NCBI GenBank assembly: GCA_965202875.1 | Contig: OZ241870.1 | Span: 1,674,001-1,738,000, forward strand | Source: HK1 sp965202875 | GTDB lineage: Bacteria; Pseudomonadota; Gammaproteobacteria; HK1 | Direction: 5' to 3' | Length of the DNA stretch: 64,000 bases | Part shown: piece after piece, positions 34,230 to 43,220 of the stretch | Layout of the letters: every line of letters starts with the position of its first letter | How positions within the stretch are numbered: the first letter of the stretch is position 1 | Made by a program: the position numbers and the translations under genes | Notes under the pieces: model-generated | Told to the model about the DNA's origin: nothing | Database searches by the model: none | What the model saw: the letters and a program-made list of their open reading frames with translations, nothing else

Positions 34230-36665
34230 ATGCGCGCCGGCCGAAACCGGATGACCCCGATGCCCCCTGCCGTCTCCCCAACCCCCCCCGCCGCCTCCCC
34301 AACCCCCCCGCCGACCTCGTTCACCGCCCGCGTCGAGCGGGCGCTGTTCGCCCGCCGCCGCCTCGTGCTCGCGGCGTTCGGGCTCGTCACCCTGGCGATG
34401 GCGTGGCTCGCCGCGGGGCTGAAGGTGGACGCCGGCTTCACCAAGCAGGTGCCGCTGGGGCACGAGTACATGGAGACCTTCCTCGCGCACCGCGACGAGT
34501 TCGGCGGCGCGGACCGGGTGGTGATCGCGCTGGTGGCGAAGGACGGGGACATGTTCACGCCGGAGTTCTTCGCCATCTTGCGCGAGGTGACCGACCAGGT
34601 GTTCTTCCTGCCCGGCGTGGACCGCACCCAGGTCTACTCCGTGCTCACCCCGAACGTGCGCTTCATCGAAGTGGTGGAGGACGGCATCACCGCCGGCAAC
34701 GTGGTGCCGGCGGACTTCGAGCCGACCCCCGCCGGCCTCGCCCGGGTGCGCGAGAACATCATCAAGGCCCGCCTCGTCGGCCGCCTGGTGGCCAGCGACT
34801 TCAGCGGCGCCATCGTCAGCGCCAAGCTCCAGGAGTTCCATCCCAACACCGGCGAGCGGCTCGACTACCTGGAGGTCGCGGACGAGCTGGAGCGCATTCG
34901 CAACGGGGCGAAGGCGCGGGCCTCAGTGGACGTGCTGGTGGACATGCACGTCATCGGCTTCGCCAAGGTGATGGGGGACGTCGCGGCGGGCGCGGCCCGG
35001 GTGATGGCGTTCTTCGGGATCGCCTTCCTCGTCACCGCCCTCTTCGTCTACGCCTACACCCGCTCGCTGCGCTTCACCGTGGTCCCGCTGGCCTGCTCCC
35101 TGGTCGCGGTGGTGTGGCAGCTCGGCGCGGTCACCGGCCTCGGCTTCGGCATCGACCCGATGTCCATCCTGGTGCCCTTCCTGGTGTTCGCGATCGGGGT
35201 CAGCCACGGGGTGCAGATGGTGAGCGCGGTGCGCGCGGAGGTCATCGGCGGGGCGAGCGCCCCGGACGCGGCGCGGGCGAGCTTCCGCCGCCTGCTGCTG
35301 CCGGGCTCGGTGGCGCTGGTCTCCGACTCCGTGGGCTTCATCACCATCTCGCTGATCGAGGCGCGGGTCATCCAGGAGATCGCGATCACCGCAAGCGTGG
35401 GGGTGGCCGCGATCATCCTCACCAACTTGGCGCTGCTGCCGGTGCTGCTCTCGTACCTGGAGGTCGGCGATGAGGAGCGCCGGGCCGCGGGCGATCTCGA
35501 CCGCCGGCTCCGGCCGCTGTGGTCGCGCGTCGCGCGGGTGGCTCGGCGCGGCCCGGCCCTGGCGGTGATCGTCGTGGCGGTGGCGCTGGCCGCGGTCGGA
35601 GCCCGCCATGCGACCCAGGTCCGGGTGGGCGACGAGCAGCGCGGGGTGCCGGAGCTGCGCCCGGACTCCGTGTACAACCTCGACACCGCCGCCATCGCCG
35701 AACGCTTCGAGATCGGGGTGGACGTGCTCACGGTGATCGCGGAGACGGTGGCCGAGGGCTGCATCGACTACGAGGTGATGCGCACCCTCGACGACTTCGA
35801 ATGGCGGCTGCGCAACGTCGAAGGGGTGCAGTCGGTGCTGGGGCTCGCCGGGGTGGCGCGCGGGATCAACGCGGGCTGGAACGAAGGCAGCCTCAAGTGG
35901 CGGGCGCTGCCGCGCAACCACCACCTGCTGGTGCAGGCGGTCTCGCCCGTGCCCACCACCAGCGGCTTGCTGAACACCGATTGCAGCGTGATGCCGGTGC
36001 AGATCTACACCGCCGACCACAAGGCCGAGACCATCGAGCGCATCGTCGAGGCGGTCAAGGCGTTCCAGGCCGCGAACACCAACGAACGCATCGCCTTCCG
36101 GCTCGCCGCCGGCAACGTCGGGGTGATGGCGGCCACCAACGAGGAGGTGGAGGCGTCCCAGTTCCCGATCCTCGGCTACGTCTACGCCGCGGTGATCGTG
36201 CTCTGCCTCGTCTCCTTCCGCTCGGTGGCGGCCACGGTGTGCATCATCGTGCCGCTGGCGGTGGTCTCCCTGCTGGCCTACGCGCTCATGGCGCTGCTGG
36301 AGATCGGACTCAAGATCTCCACCTTGCCGGTGGTGGCGCTGGGGGTGGGGATCGGGGTGGACTACGGGATCTACATCTACGGGCGGCTGCGCGCCCATCT
36401 CGCGCAGGGGCTCGACTTCGCGGCGGCGTATGAACGCACCCTGGCCACCACCGGCGCGGGCGTGGTGCTCACCGGCCTCACCCTGGCCGCGGGGGTGGCG
36501 ACGTGGATCGTCGCCCCGCTGAAGTTCCAGGCCGACATGGGCACGGTGCTGACGTTCATGTTCCTGGTCAACATGGTGGGCGCGGTGGTGGTGCTGCCGG
36601 CGCTGGGGGCTTGGCTGATCAGGCCGAAGGAGGCGCGGCTTCCGCCACTTGGGAATACACGATGA
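34230..36665 (+). CDS. RND-superfamily (MMPL-type) membrane transporter
   Basis: This 811-residue protein has two repeated halves, each with one helix, a large periplasmic loop and five further helices. Clear membrane segments: LVLAAFGLVTLAMAWLAAGL, AFFGIAFLVTALFVYAY, GIDPMSILVPFLVFAIGVSH, AAIILTNLALLPVLLSYL, LPVVALGVGIGVDYGIYIYG, TLTFMFLVNMVGAVVVLP-type end. The GVSHGVQM and GVGIGVDYGIY motifs are the paired proton-relay helices of the family. Substrate unknown; hopanoid, lipid or drug export are all known in the family. The N-terminus has a Pro/Thr-rich tract; ATG 34251 is an alternative start. A deleted second copy lies at 42472. Confidence 0.87.
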   Translation: MRAGRNRMTPMPPAVSPTPPAASPTPPPTSFTARVERALFARRRLVLAAFGLVTLAMAWLAAGLKVDAGFTKQVPLGHEYMETFLAHRDEFGGADRVVIALVAKDGDMFTPEFFAILREVTDQVFFLPGVDRTQVYSVLTPNVRFIEVVEDGITAGNVVPADFEPTPAGLARVRENIIKARLVGRLVASDFSGAIVSAKLQEFHPNTGERLDYLEVADELERIRNGAKARASVDVLVDMHVIGFAKVMGDVAAGAARVMAFFGIAFLVTALFVYAYTRSLRFTVVPLACSLVAVVWQLGAVTGLGFGIDPMSILVPFLVFAIGVSHGVQMVSAVRAEVIGGASAPDAARASFRRLLLPGSVALVSDSVGFITISLIEARVIQEIAITASVGVAAIILTNLALLPVLLSYLEVGDEERRAAGDLDRRLRPLWSRVARVARRGPALAVIVVAVALAAVGARHATQVRVGDEQRGVPELRPDSVYNLDTAAIAERFEIGVDVLTVIAETVAEGCIDYEVMRTLDDFEWRLRNVEGVQSVLGLAGVARGINAGWNEGSLKWRALPRNHHLLVQAVSPVPTTSGLLNTDCSVMPVQIYTADHKAETIERIVEAVKAFQAANTNERIAFRLAAGNVGVMAATNEEVEASQFPILGYVYAAVIVLCLVSFRSVAATVCIIVPLAVVSLLAYALMALLEIGLKISTLPVVALGVGIGVDYGIYIYGRLRAHLAQGLDFAAAYERTLATTGAGVVLTGLTLAAGVATWIVAPLKFQADMGTVLTFMFLVNMVGAVVVLPALGAWLIRPKEARLPPLGNTR

Positions 36666-36834
36666 GCCCGCCACTTGGGAACATGATGGATCGGATACCG
36701 GACAGCGCAGGCCCGGCCCCGCCGACGCCCGGCGTCGGCAAGATGCCGCTGGACGGTCGGGAAGGCTTGAAAGAGCCGGCATCGCTCCAACGGACGCGGT
36801 GACGCTGGATGGTCGGGACGCAATACCATCGGAG

Positions 36835-39105
36835 ATGAGCGAAGGCGTCCAGAATACGGTGCGGCCGATGATGAACGCACGCCACACGCCACGGCCGGGC
36901 GGCGACCGCCGCCCGGCCGTCACCGCATCGAACCTCCTGGAGTGCCTCGATCTCGATCGATCCGACTTCCCGAAACGGCCGGCGGCCGATTCCGGGCGCC
37001 GTGCGGAGCTGGGGCAGTTCTTCACCCCGATCGGCGTCGCCCGTTTCATGGCCTCCATGCTCCAGGTGCGCGAGCCTCCCGCGAATATCAGGATCCTCGA
37101 CCCCGGCGGCGGCTGCGGCATCCTGACGGCCGCGGCGGTGGCCGAGCTTTGTAGCCGGCCCGAGCGCAGCAGACCCGCCGCCCTGCATGCCACCGTCTGG
37201 GAGCTCGACGCCCGGCTCGCCGACGATCTGGACCGCACCTTCGAGCACTGCCGCGCGGTATGCGCGAAGGCCGGGGTCACCTTCCGCGGCGAGCACCGCC
37301 GGGGGAACTTCGTCCTCGACGCAGCCGCTTGGGCCGACGACCAGGATCTCCTCGAACCCGAACGCCATCCGCGATTCCACGTGGCGATCATGAACCCCCC
37401 GTACCGCAAGCTCGGGAGCGACAGCGCGGAGCGCTCGCGCCTGAGCACCGCGGGGATCGAAACCAGCAACCTCTACTCGGCCTTCGTCTGGCTCGCGCTC
37501 AAGCTCCTTGCCGGCGGCGGCGAGCTCGTGGCGATCACGCCGCGCAGCTTCATGAACGGGTCCTACTTCCGGCCCTTCCGGCAGGCCCTCTCGCAAGAGC
37601 TGGCCTTTCGCCGGATCCACGTCTACGACGCCCGGGACGCCGCCTTTGCCGAGGACGGCGTGTTGCAGGAGAACGTGATCTTTCACGGGGTCCGGGGCGC
37701 CGGCCCGGAGGCGATCAGGATCACCACCTCGCTCGGGCCGGCCGACGACGGCCTCCTGGAGCGCACCGTCGAACCGGACGAGCTGATTCTTCCGCACGAT
37801 CCGGAACGTGTCCTGCACGTCGTGCCGGACGAGGCCGACGCGAAGATCGCGGCGAGCATGAGGGGGTTGCCCCATACGCTTGCCGAGCTCGGCGTCTTCG
37901 TTTCGACGGGCCGCGTGGTCGGGTTCCGGGCGAAGGAGCGCCTGCGCGCCGACGCGGGGCCGGGAGATGCGCCCCTGATCCTTCCCGGACACTGCGCCCC
38001 CGGGTTCGTGGCCTGGCCCAAGGCATCGGGAACGAAGCCGAACGCCCTGGCCGTCGCCGGCCCCGACGACGACCTCCTGCTTCCCGCCGGCTGGTACGTC
38101 CTGGTCAACCGCTTCAGTGCGAAGGAAGACCGGCGCCGCGTGGTCGCCGCGCTCTACGACCCGGTGCGTATCGACGCGGGCTGCGTCGCATTCGACAACA
38201 AGCTGAACGTCCTGCACCGGGGGAACGCCGGGCTTCCCGAACACCTCGCCAAGGGGCTCGCGGTGTTCCTCAACAGCACGGCGGTCGATGCGTACTTCCG
38301 CCAGTTCAGTGGCCACACCCAGGTCAACGCCGGGGATCTCCGGTCGTTGCGTTTTCCATCTGCCGGCGTACTCGACCGGCTGGGCCGGCGGGTCGACGGG
38401 ATCATGCCCGTGCAGGAAGAGATCAACCGCCTGGTCAGGCAGGAGGTTTTCGAGATGGACGAAGGGGACGATCCGATCGTGGTGAAGGAGAGGGTCGATG
38501 CGGCCCGGGCCGTCCTGAAGGCCCTCAAGGCGCCGAAGGCCCAACGCAACGACCGCTCGGCGCTCACCCTTCTCGGTTTGCTCGACCTCGGCCCCGCGGC
38601 CCCTTGGCGCGAGGCGAGCGCACCGCTTCGCGGGGTCACCGAGCTCATGGGCTGGATGGCATCGAGTTACGGGAAGCGGTATGCCCCCGACACGCGGGAG
38701 ACCATCCGGCGCTCCACCCTGCACCAGTTCGTGCAGATGGGGCTCGTCCTCCTCAACCCGGACGACCCTTCCCGGCCGACCAACAGCCCGAAGAACGTCT
38801 ACCGGATCGAGCCCGGCGCCCTCGCGCTTCTCCGGCGTTACGGGACGGACGAATGGGATGGGGCGCTCGCAACGTACCTTGCATCCGTTGCGGGGAACAA
38901 CCGGCTCGCGGAGCAGGCGCGCTCCATGCAGCGCATTCCGGTCACCCTTCCGGACGGACACGATTCGAGCTCACACCGGGCGGACAGAACGTACTCGTCA
39001 GGGAGATCGTCGAGGAGTTCGCGCCGCGTTTCACGCCGGGCGGCTACGTGGTCTACGTCGGAGACGCGGGCAGGAAGCATCTGGTCCACGACGAACGGTA
39101 CATGA
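36835..39105 (+). CDS. N6-adenine DNA methyltransferase with C-terminal BsuBI/PstI-type helical domain
   Basis: The N-terminal 500 residues are an Eco57I/PstI-like gamma-class methyltransferase: ELGQFFTPIGVARFMASML, the AdoMet motif RILDPGGGCGILTAAA near residue 88, and the catalytic motif IMNPPYRKLG near 188. From about residue 560 the protein continues in the same frame into the helix-turn-helix part of BsuBI/PstI endonucleases (LMGWMASSYGKRYAPDTRET, HQFVQMGLVLLNPDDPSRPT, SPKNVYRIEPGALALL). The frame then breaks near 38957 and ends at 39105 in nonsense. The nuclease domain continues in another frame to 39428. Methylation function is probably intact. Confidence 0.85.
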   Translation: MSEGVQNTVRPMMNARHTPRPGGDRRPAVTASNLLECLDLDRSDFPKRPAADSGRRAELGQFFTPIGVARFMASMLQVREPPANIRILDPGGGCGILTAAAVAELCSRPERSRPAALHATVWELDARLADDLDRTFEHCRAVCAKAGVTFRGEHRRGNFVLDAAAWADDQDLLEPERHPRFHVAIMNPPYRKLGSDSAERSRLSTAGIETSNLYSAFVWLALKLLAGGGELVAITPRSFMNGSYFRPFRQALSQELAFRRIHVYDARDAAFAEDGVLQENVIFHGVRGAGPEAIRITTSLGPADDGLLERTVEPDELILPHDPERVLHVVPDEADAKIAASMRGLPHTLAELGVFVSTGRVVGFRAKERLRADAGPGDAPLILPGHCAPGFVAWPKASGTKPNALAVAGPDDDLLLPAGWYVLVNRFSAKEDRRRVVAALYDPVRIDAGCVAFDNKLNVLHRGNAGLPEHLAKGLAVFLNSTAVDAYFRQFSGHTQVNAGDLRSLRFPSAGVLDRLGRRVDGIMPVQEEINRLVRQEVFEMDEGDDPIVVKERVDAARAVLKALKAPKAQRNDRSALTLLGLLDLGPAAPWREASAPLRGVTELMGWMASSYGKRYAPDTRETIRRSTLHQFVQMGLVLLNPDDPSRPTNSPKNVYRIEPGALALLRRYGTDEWDGALATYLASVAGNNRLAEQARSMQRIPVTLPDGHDSSSHRADRTYSSGRSSRSSRRVSRRAATWSTSETRAGSIWSTTNGT

Positions 39106-39428
39106 AGAAGCTCGGCGTCGAGATCGATCCTCACGGCAAGATGCCGGACGTGGTCATCCACCATGTCGAGCACAACTGGCTGGTCCTGATCGAAGCCGTC
39201 ACGTCGCATGGCCCGGTCAACGTGTTGCGCCACAACCAGCTCGAGGATCTCTTCGCGGGCGCCACCGCGGGCCTGGTTTTCGTGACCGCATTTCTCCATC
39301 GCGCGGCCATGCGTGGATACCTGCCGGAGATCGCATGGGAAACCGAGGTCTGGATTGCCGACGCGCCCGAGCACCTCATCCATTTCAACGGGGAGCGCTT
39401 TCTCGGCCCGTACGAGAGGGGTAAATAG
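38957..39428 (+). pseudogene. BsuBI/PstI-family restriction endonuclease catalytic domain (frame-shifted tail of the preceding gene)
   Basis: One base appears lost in the GACGGACACGA stretch (expected Asp-Gly-Thr-Arg). The shifted frame reads TRFELTPGGQNVLVREIVEE, FAPRFTPGGYVVYVGDAGRK, MPDVVIHHVEHNWLVLIEAV and TSHGPV. These are the hallmark blocks of BsuBI/PstI type II endonucleases, including the PD...E-A core. If the indel is real the nuclease is lost and only the methyltransferase remains. If it is a sequencing error the locus encodes a single methyltransferase-endonuclease fusion of about 860 residues. Confidence 0.8.
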
Positions 39429-40341
39429 CGCGGCGAGCGAATCTGCGCCGTCGGAATCGAAGACCGGATAGCTGTTGCACGCGAAGAACGCCGAGGTCCT
39501 CTACCGGAGTCAGCCCTCCATCGGCGTACTTCTTACATCGTCTTTGTGCCAGCCCTGCCATTCGTACCCTTTCGGCATGAACCGCTCCGGGTGCACCTCC
39601 GCGACAGGAAACACGCGGACGGCCGTACTTGCCGGTTCTGATCGAGTTTAATCCACGGTGGATCGTGACATGGCGAAGCGGATGCGCGAGTATACGAAGA
39701 TGCTTCGGAACCGGCTGGCGCGCGACCGAGCTGCAAGGCGTGAAGGTGGCCTGCCATGGGTGTTGCAGGGGTTGATGTACAACAGAAACGAGCGCTGGAC
39801 GGCTGTGGGCAAGACATCGGAGATGATGCGGGGCCATAGCCATTGGTAAGGGTGGAGCGGATATGGCATTGTTGCAGCCGCAGGCGTGCCGCCCCCATTG
39901 ACGCCGGGGTGTGGTCGCCGGACGATTGGTCGATGCTCAACGCAGGTGCCGACGATGGGTCGATTGCAGCGGAACGGGCTGCTGAGGGCTCTGCTATCCC
40001 GCTTCGGGAGGAGATGGCGGTCCTTACCGGCACATGCATTTTCCCGGTGCGGAGGACGAGGCATTCCGGCAGGCGTTGCACGCCTGAGCGCGGATGTCTT
40101 AAGCGGAAAGAGCGGATGGTGATTCGGCGTCTCCACTGTTCGACGCGCTGGAGGGGCCGAGAGGCAGCGAGATGACGACGTTGAGCAGGGGGAGAGCTGG
40201 TGCGGTGGGAAGGAGGGATGCAGGCGCGACAGGCCACACAGGGCGTCGAAGGCAGGAATCTTGCCCCCGTAAACGACAAACAAAAGAGATGATCTTGCTC
40301 ACGGCACTTCGGCGAACTGAGACAGATATGGGATTCCGACG
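39429..40341. other. 900-base region without a confident gene
   Basis: A minus-strand piece near 39530-39600 (FPVAEVHPERFMPKGYEWQG, WHKDD) looks protein-like and may be a gene tail. Plus-strand 39658-39849 (63 codons, starts MDRDMAKRMREYTKML) is possible but unsupported. Base composition falls towards the right, entering the AT-richer DUF262/HEPN island. Confidence 0.35.
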
Positions 40342-41796
40342 ATGACCATTTACGAAGCTGCAATACAGGTAATGCGAGAGGCAGGCAGGCCTCTCTCTCC
40401 AAATGAAATCCATGATCTGATTGTGGAGCGAAAGCTCTACGATTTCAAGGCACGCAATTCGATGAGCGTTTTGCGATCCGCGATTCGGTCGCGTACTGAA
40501 AACATAAACAATCCGTCGAGTAGCCCCGTTCGCTATTTTCGGATCATCGATGAAGGAAAGTACATACCTCTGGATTCACCGATCCGAACTGGAAAAGCGA
40601 CAAAAGATGAGGCCACCAACGGCAACTCCGGTGAACTGTACGACGACTACGTTGGACAGGATACTGATATGACGGTTGGCGAGTACGATATCGTCGCCGT
40701 ACCCAGTGACTTCAACGTGATGACGTTGAATCAACTTGTTGACAACGGCTGGGTGCGAATTCCCGGCTTCCAGCGACATTTCGTATGGGATCTGACCAGA
40801 TCTTCCAAGCTCATCGAATCCCTCATTCTCGGCTTGCCCGTTCCCCAACTCTTTCTCTTCGAGCAGAACAGGGATCGGAATTTGCTGATCGACGGCCAGC
40901 AGCGTCTGATGTCCATCTACTATTTCAGGCAGCAGCGTTTCCCGCGCAAGGAACGGCGGGCGGATTTACGACGTATTTTTGACGAGAACGGCAAGATACC
41001 AGATACCGTTCTGCATGACGACGAGTATTTTCAAGATTTCAAGTTGCGACTGCCGGAGACCCTGCCCGGTCAGAGGAATGAACTAATGGGACTGGACTAC
41101 GAAACCCTTGGTCATCATCGAATACGATTGGACACGCGCCCCATTCGTTGCATTACAATAAAGCAAAACGCACCGTCCGATGGCGATTCTGCAATGTACG
41201 AGGTGTTCAATCGCCTCAATTCCGGCGGCGTGAATCTGCACCCGCAAGAGATCCGTACAAGCATGTATCACTCGGCTTTCTACGATATGTTGAACGAAAT
41301 CAATGCAGAACAGGGATGGCGGACCCTCCTGCAATCCCCGGAACCTGACCTACACATGAAGGACATTGAGATTCTGCTGCGAGGTTTCGCCATGCTCATG
41401 GATAGCGATGAATATAGTCCTTCCATGGTCAAATTCCTCAATCAATTTTCCAAAAGATGCGAAACGAATGAGAATGAGAAAAATCGACAATTGAAATCTC
41501 TTTTCAAATCTTTTCTTGTTGCAGCATCCGGACTTCCGGAACGTATGTTTATCAACAAGACCAATAATCGCTTCAACATCGCTCTTTTTGAAGCGGTGTT
41601 TACGGCGACCTGCAGAAATGCATACATCAACAACAGCATCGTACAAAATTATCTCGATGCGGAAAAAATCGAAGAACTACGATCGGATGTCACGTTCACC
41701 GCTGCTTCTCAGAGTGCCACCACGCAGAAGGAGAACGTCATGAAACGTTTGCGAATTGCATCCGATATCCTGGATCCGAACAGAGCGCCTGTTTAA
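40342..41796 (+). CDS. HARE-HTH + DUF262 protein (ParB-like nuclease fold)
   Basis: The first 75 residues (YEAAIQVMREAGRPLSPNEI, HDLIVERKLYDFKARNSMSV) form a HARE-type winged helix. Residues 125-330 are DUF262: VMTLNQLVDNGWVRIPGFQR, HFVWDLTRSSKLIESLILGL, and the catalytic-type motif LLIDGQQRLMSI near 184, followed by FNRLNSGGVNLHPQEIR. DUF262 is the N-domain fold of GmrS/GmrD-type modification-dependent nucleases and appears in several defence systems. G+C is much lower than in the flanks. The stop and the next start overlap (TAATG), so it is coupled to a HEPN gene. No C-terminal GmrD-like HNH domain is present. Confidence 0.85.
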   Translation: MTIYEAAIQVMREAGRPLSPNEIHDLIVERKLYDFKARNSMSVLRSAIRSRTENINNPSSSPVRYFRIIDEGKYIPLDSPIRTGKATKDEATNGNSGELYDDYVGQDTDMTVGEYDIVAVPSDFNVMTLNQLVDNGWVRIPGFQRHFVWDLTRSSKLIESLILGLPVPQLFLFEQNRDRNLLIDGQQRLMSIYYFRQQRFPRKERRADLRRIFDENGKIPDTVLHDDEYFQDFKLRLPETLPGQRNELMGLDYETLGHHRIRLDTRPIRCITIKQNAPSDGDSAMYEVFNRLNSGGVNLHPQEIRTSMYHSAFYDMLNEINAEQGWRTLLQSPEPDLHMKDIEILLRGFAMLMDSDEYSPSMVKFLNQFSKRCETNENEKNRQLKSLFKSFLVAASGLPERMFINKTNNRFNIALFEAVFTATCRNAYINNSIVQNYLDAEKIEELRSDVTFTAASQSATTQKENVMKRLRIASDILDPNRAPV

Positions 41797-42344
41797 TGAG
41801 TACGAATGTCGTCGAACGTCTACATGACGAATTTGTTGAGCTTCACGATTTTCTCGTCGAAAACGACGGTGTGACGTTGGTTTCTGTTGTGGAAGAAAAT
41901 TTCCCGAAGGCATTGTTGTTGGCCGCGGCAAGCCACTTCGAGAGCCAACTGAAAAATTCCATGAAGAATTTTGTGATGGAGGTCACCGACGATGATCACC
42001 CACTTGTCTCATTGATAGAGGGTAAGGTCATAGAACGCCAGTATCACACATGGTTCGATTGGGAAAGCAGGAATGCCAATAGATTCTTTAGAATGTTCGG
42101 CCTTCGCTTCAAGAACCATGCCGACAGTTTGGTCAAAAAGGACGACGATTTGCGCAAGTCCATCAGTTCGTTCATGGAAATAGGTGGTGAGAGGAATAAA
42201 TTGGTTCACCAGGATTTCGCGAATTTCCAGATGAACAAAACATCATCCGAAGTCTATGATCTCTACAAATCCGCGACGATGTTCGTGAGCTGGTTCCCAA
42301 ATACGATCAGGGAATTCTCGTCCACCAGCCAAGAGACGACGTGA
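41796..42344 (+). CDS. HEPN-domain RNase-like protein, partner of DUF262
   Basis: This 182-residue all-alpha protein has the HEPN signature R-X4-H as Arg133 and His138 in GGERNKLVHQDFANF, preceded by a helical region (LLLAAASHFESQLKNSMKNF). The pattern resembles the MAE_28990/RiboL-PSP type of HEPN proteins, which are probable RNases in abortive-infection or toxin systems. It overlaps the DUF262 gene by one base and shares its low G+C. The pair was probably acquired as one unit. Confidence 0.8.
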   Translation: MSTNVVERLHDEFVELHDFLVENDGVTLVSVVEENFPKALLLAAASHFESQLKNSMKNFVMEVTDDDHPLVSLIEGKVIERQYHTWFDWESRNANRFFRMFGLRFKNHADSLVKKDDDLRKSISSFMEIGGERNKLVHQDFANFQMNKTSSEVYDLYKSATMFVSWFPNTIREFSSTSQETT

Positions 42345-42471
42345 ATGCTCGAAGCAAGGCTCGTTCGGGCTGCATCAGCGCTGCTCCCCCTGTAGTTGCA
42401 TTGGAACTATGCAAGATCGGCATGAAACGCGCAATGGATCCGCGCCAGCCGGTATCATGTAAGAGCCTCCA

Positions 42472-42909
42472 ATGCCTCCCACTGCGCCCGCCGCCTCGTC
42501 CTCGCAGCGTTCGCCCTCGTCACCCTGGCGATGGCGTGGCTCGCCGCGAGGCTGAAGGTGGACGCCGGCTTCACCAAGCAGGTGCCGCTGGGGCACGAGT
42601 ACATGGAGCCTTCCTCGCGCATCGCGACGAGTTCGGGGGGGCGGACCGGGTGGTGATCGCGCTGGTGGCGAAGGACGGGGACATGTTGCGACGTATGAAC
42701 GCACCCTGGCCACCACCGGCGCGGGCGTGGTGCTCACCGGCCTCACCCTGGCCGCGGGGGTGGCGACGTGGATCGTCGCCCCGCTGAAGTTCCAGGCCGA
42801 CATGGGCACGGTGCTGACGTTCATGTTCCTGGTCAACATGGTGGGCGCGGTGGTGCTGCTGCCGGCGCTCGGCGCGTGGCTGGTCCGGGCGAAGACGCCT
42901 GCATCATGA
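42472..42909 (+). pseudogene. second RND transporter copy with 1.9 kb internal deletion
   Basis: Positions 42486-42690 match the 5' part of the RND gene (34340-34555) almost base for base, and 42692-42909 match its 3' end (36424-36640). About 1.87 kb between them is missing. A one-base loss near 42608 (GAGCC where the intact gene has GAGACC) also breaks the frame. The copy is dead. It lies on the same strand as the intact gene, so the two flank the methyltransferase and DUF262/HEPN cargo as direct repeats. Confidence 0.85.
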
Positions 42910-43220
42910 AGGCTCGGACGAACCGACGAAGACTTGTCCGCCAACCGGCGCCGGGTTCCGACGTGTAGACCTTGGGCGCAAAGCCGCGCACGTCTCGTTC
43001 GGCGTCCGCCGCGCCGCGCTCGCCGGCCACGGTGGAGAGGCGCCGGAGAGCAATGTCCAATGAGGTTTCCGGTATCCGGTAATGTCGGCTCCATGGAGGA
43101 TCGCCCGATGCCGAACGTACACCTCGCTGGACCAATGGAAGCTCTCCCGTGTTCGGGACCGGCTCGAATCCGGCGCCCATGCCGATCCGAGCGAAGCGAT
43201 GCGGGCGGAGGATGGCCCGC
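42910..43220. other. spacer before the SNF2 helicase
   Basis: No supportable gene. A minus-strand stretch (RHYRIPETSLDIALRRLSTV) has some protein character but no family. The helicase ribosome binding site GGAGG lies at 43207-43211. Confidence 0.35.

Noticed and set aside
34923..37469. 848-codon minus-strand reading frame opposite the RND transporter
   Set aside because: The plus strand has clear membrane helices and family motifs. The minus product is a low-complexity Arg/His/Asp shadow.
39648..40283. 211-codon minus-strand frame in the gap before the DUF262 gene
   Set aside because: Composition is Pro/Arg/Ser-rich with no domain-like segments or ribosome binding site, so it is probably open by chance.
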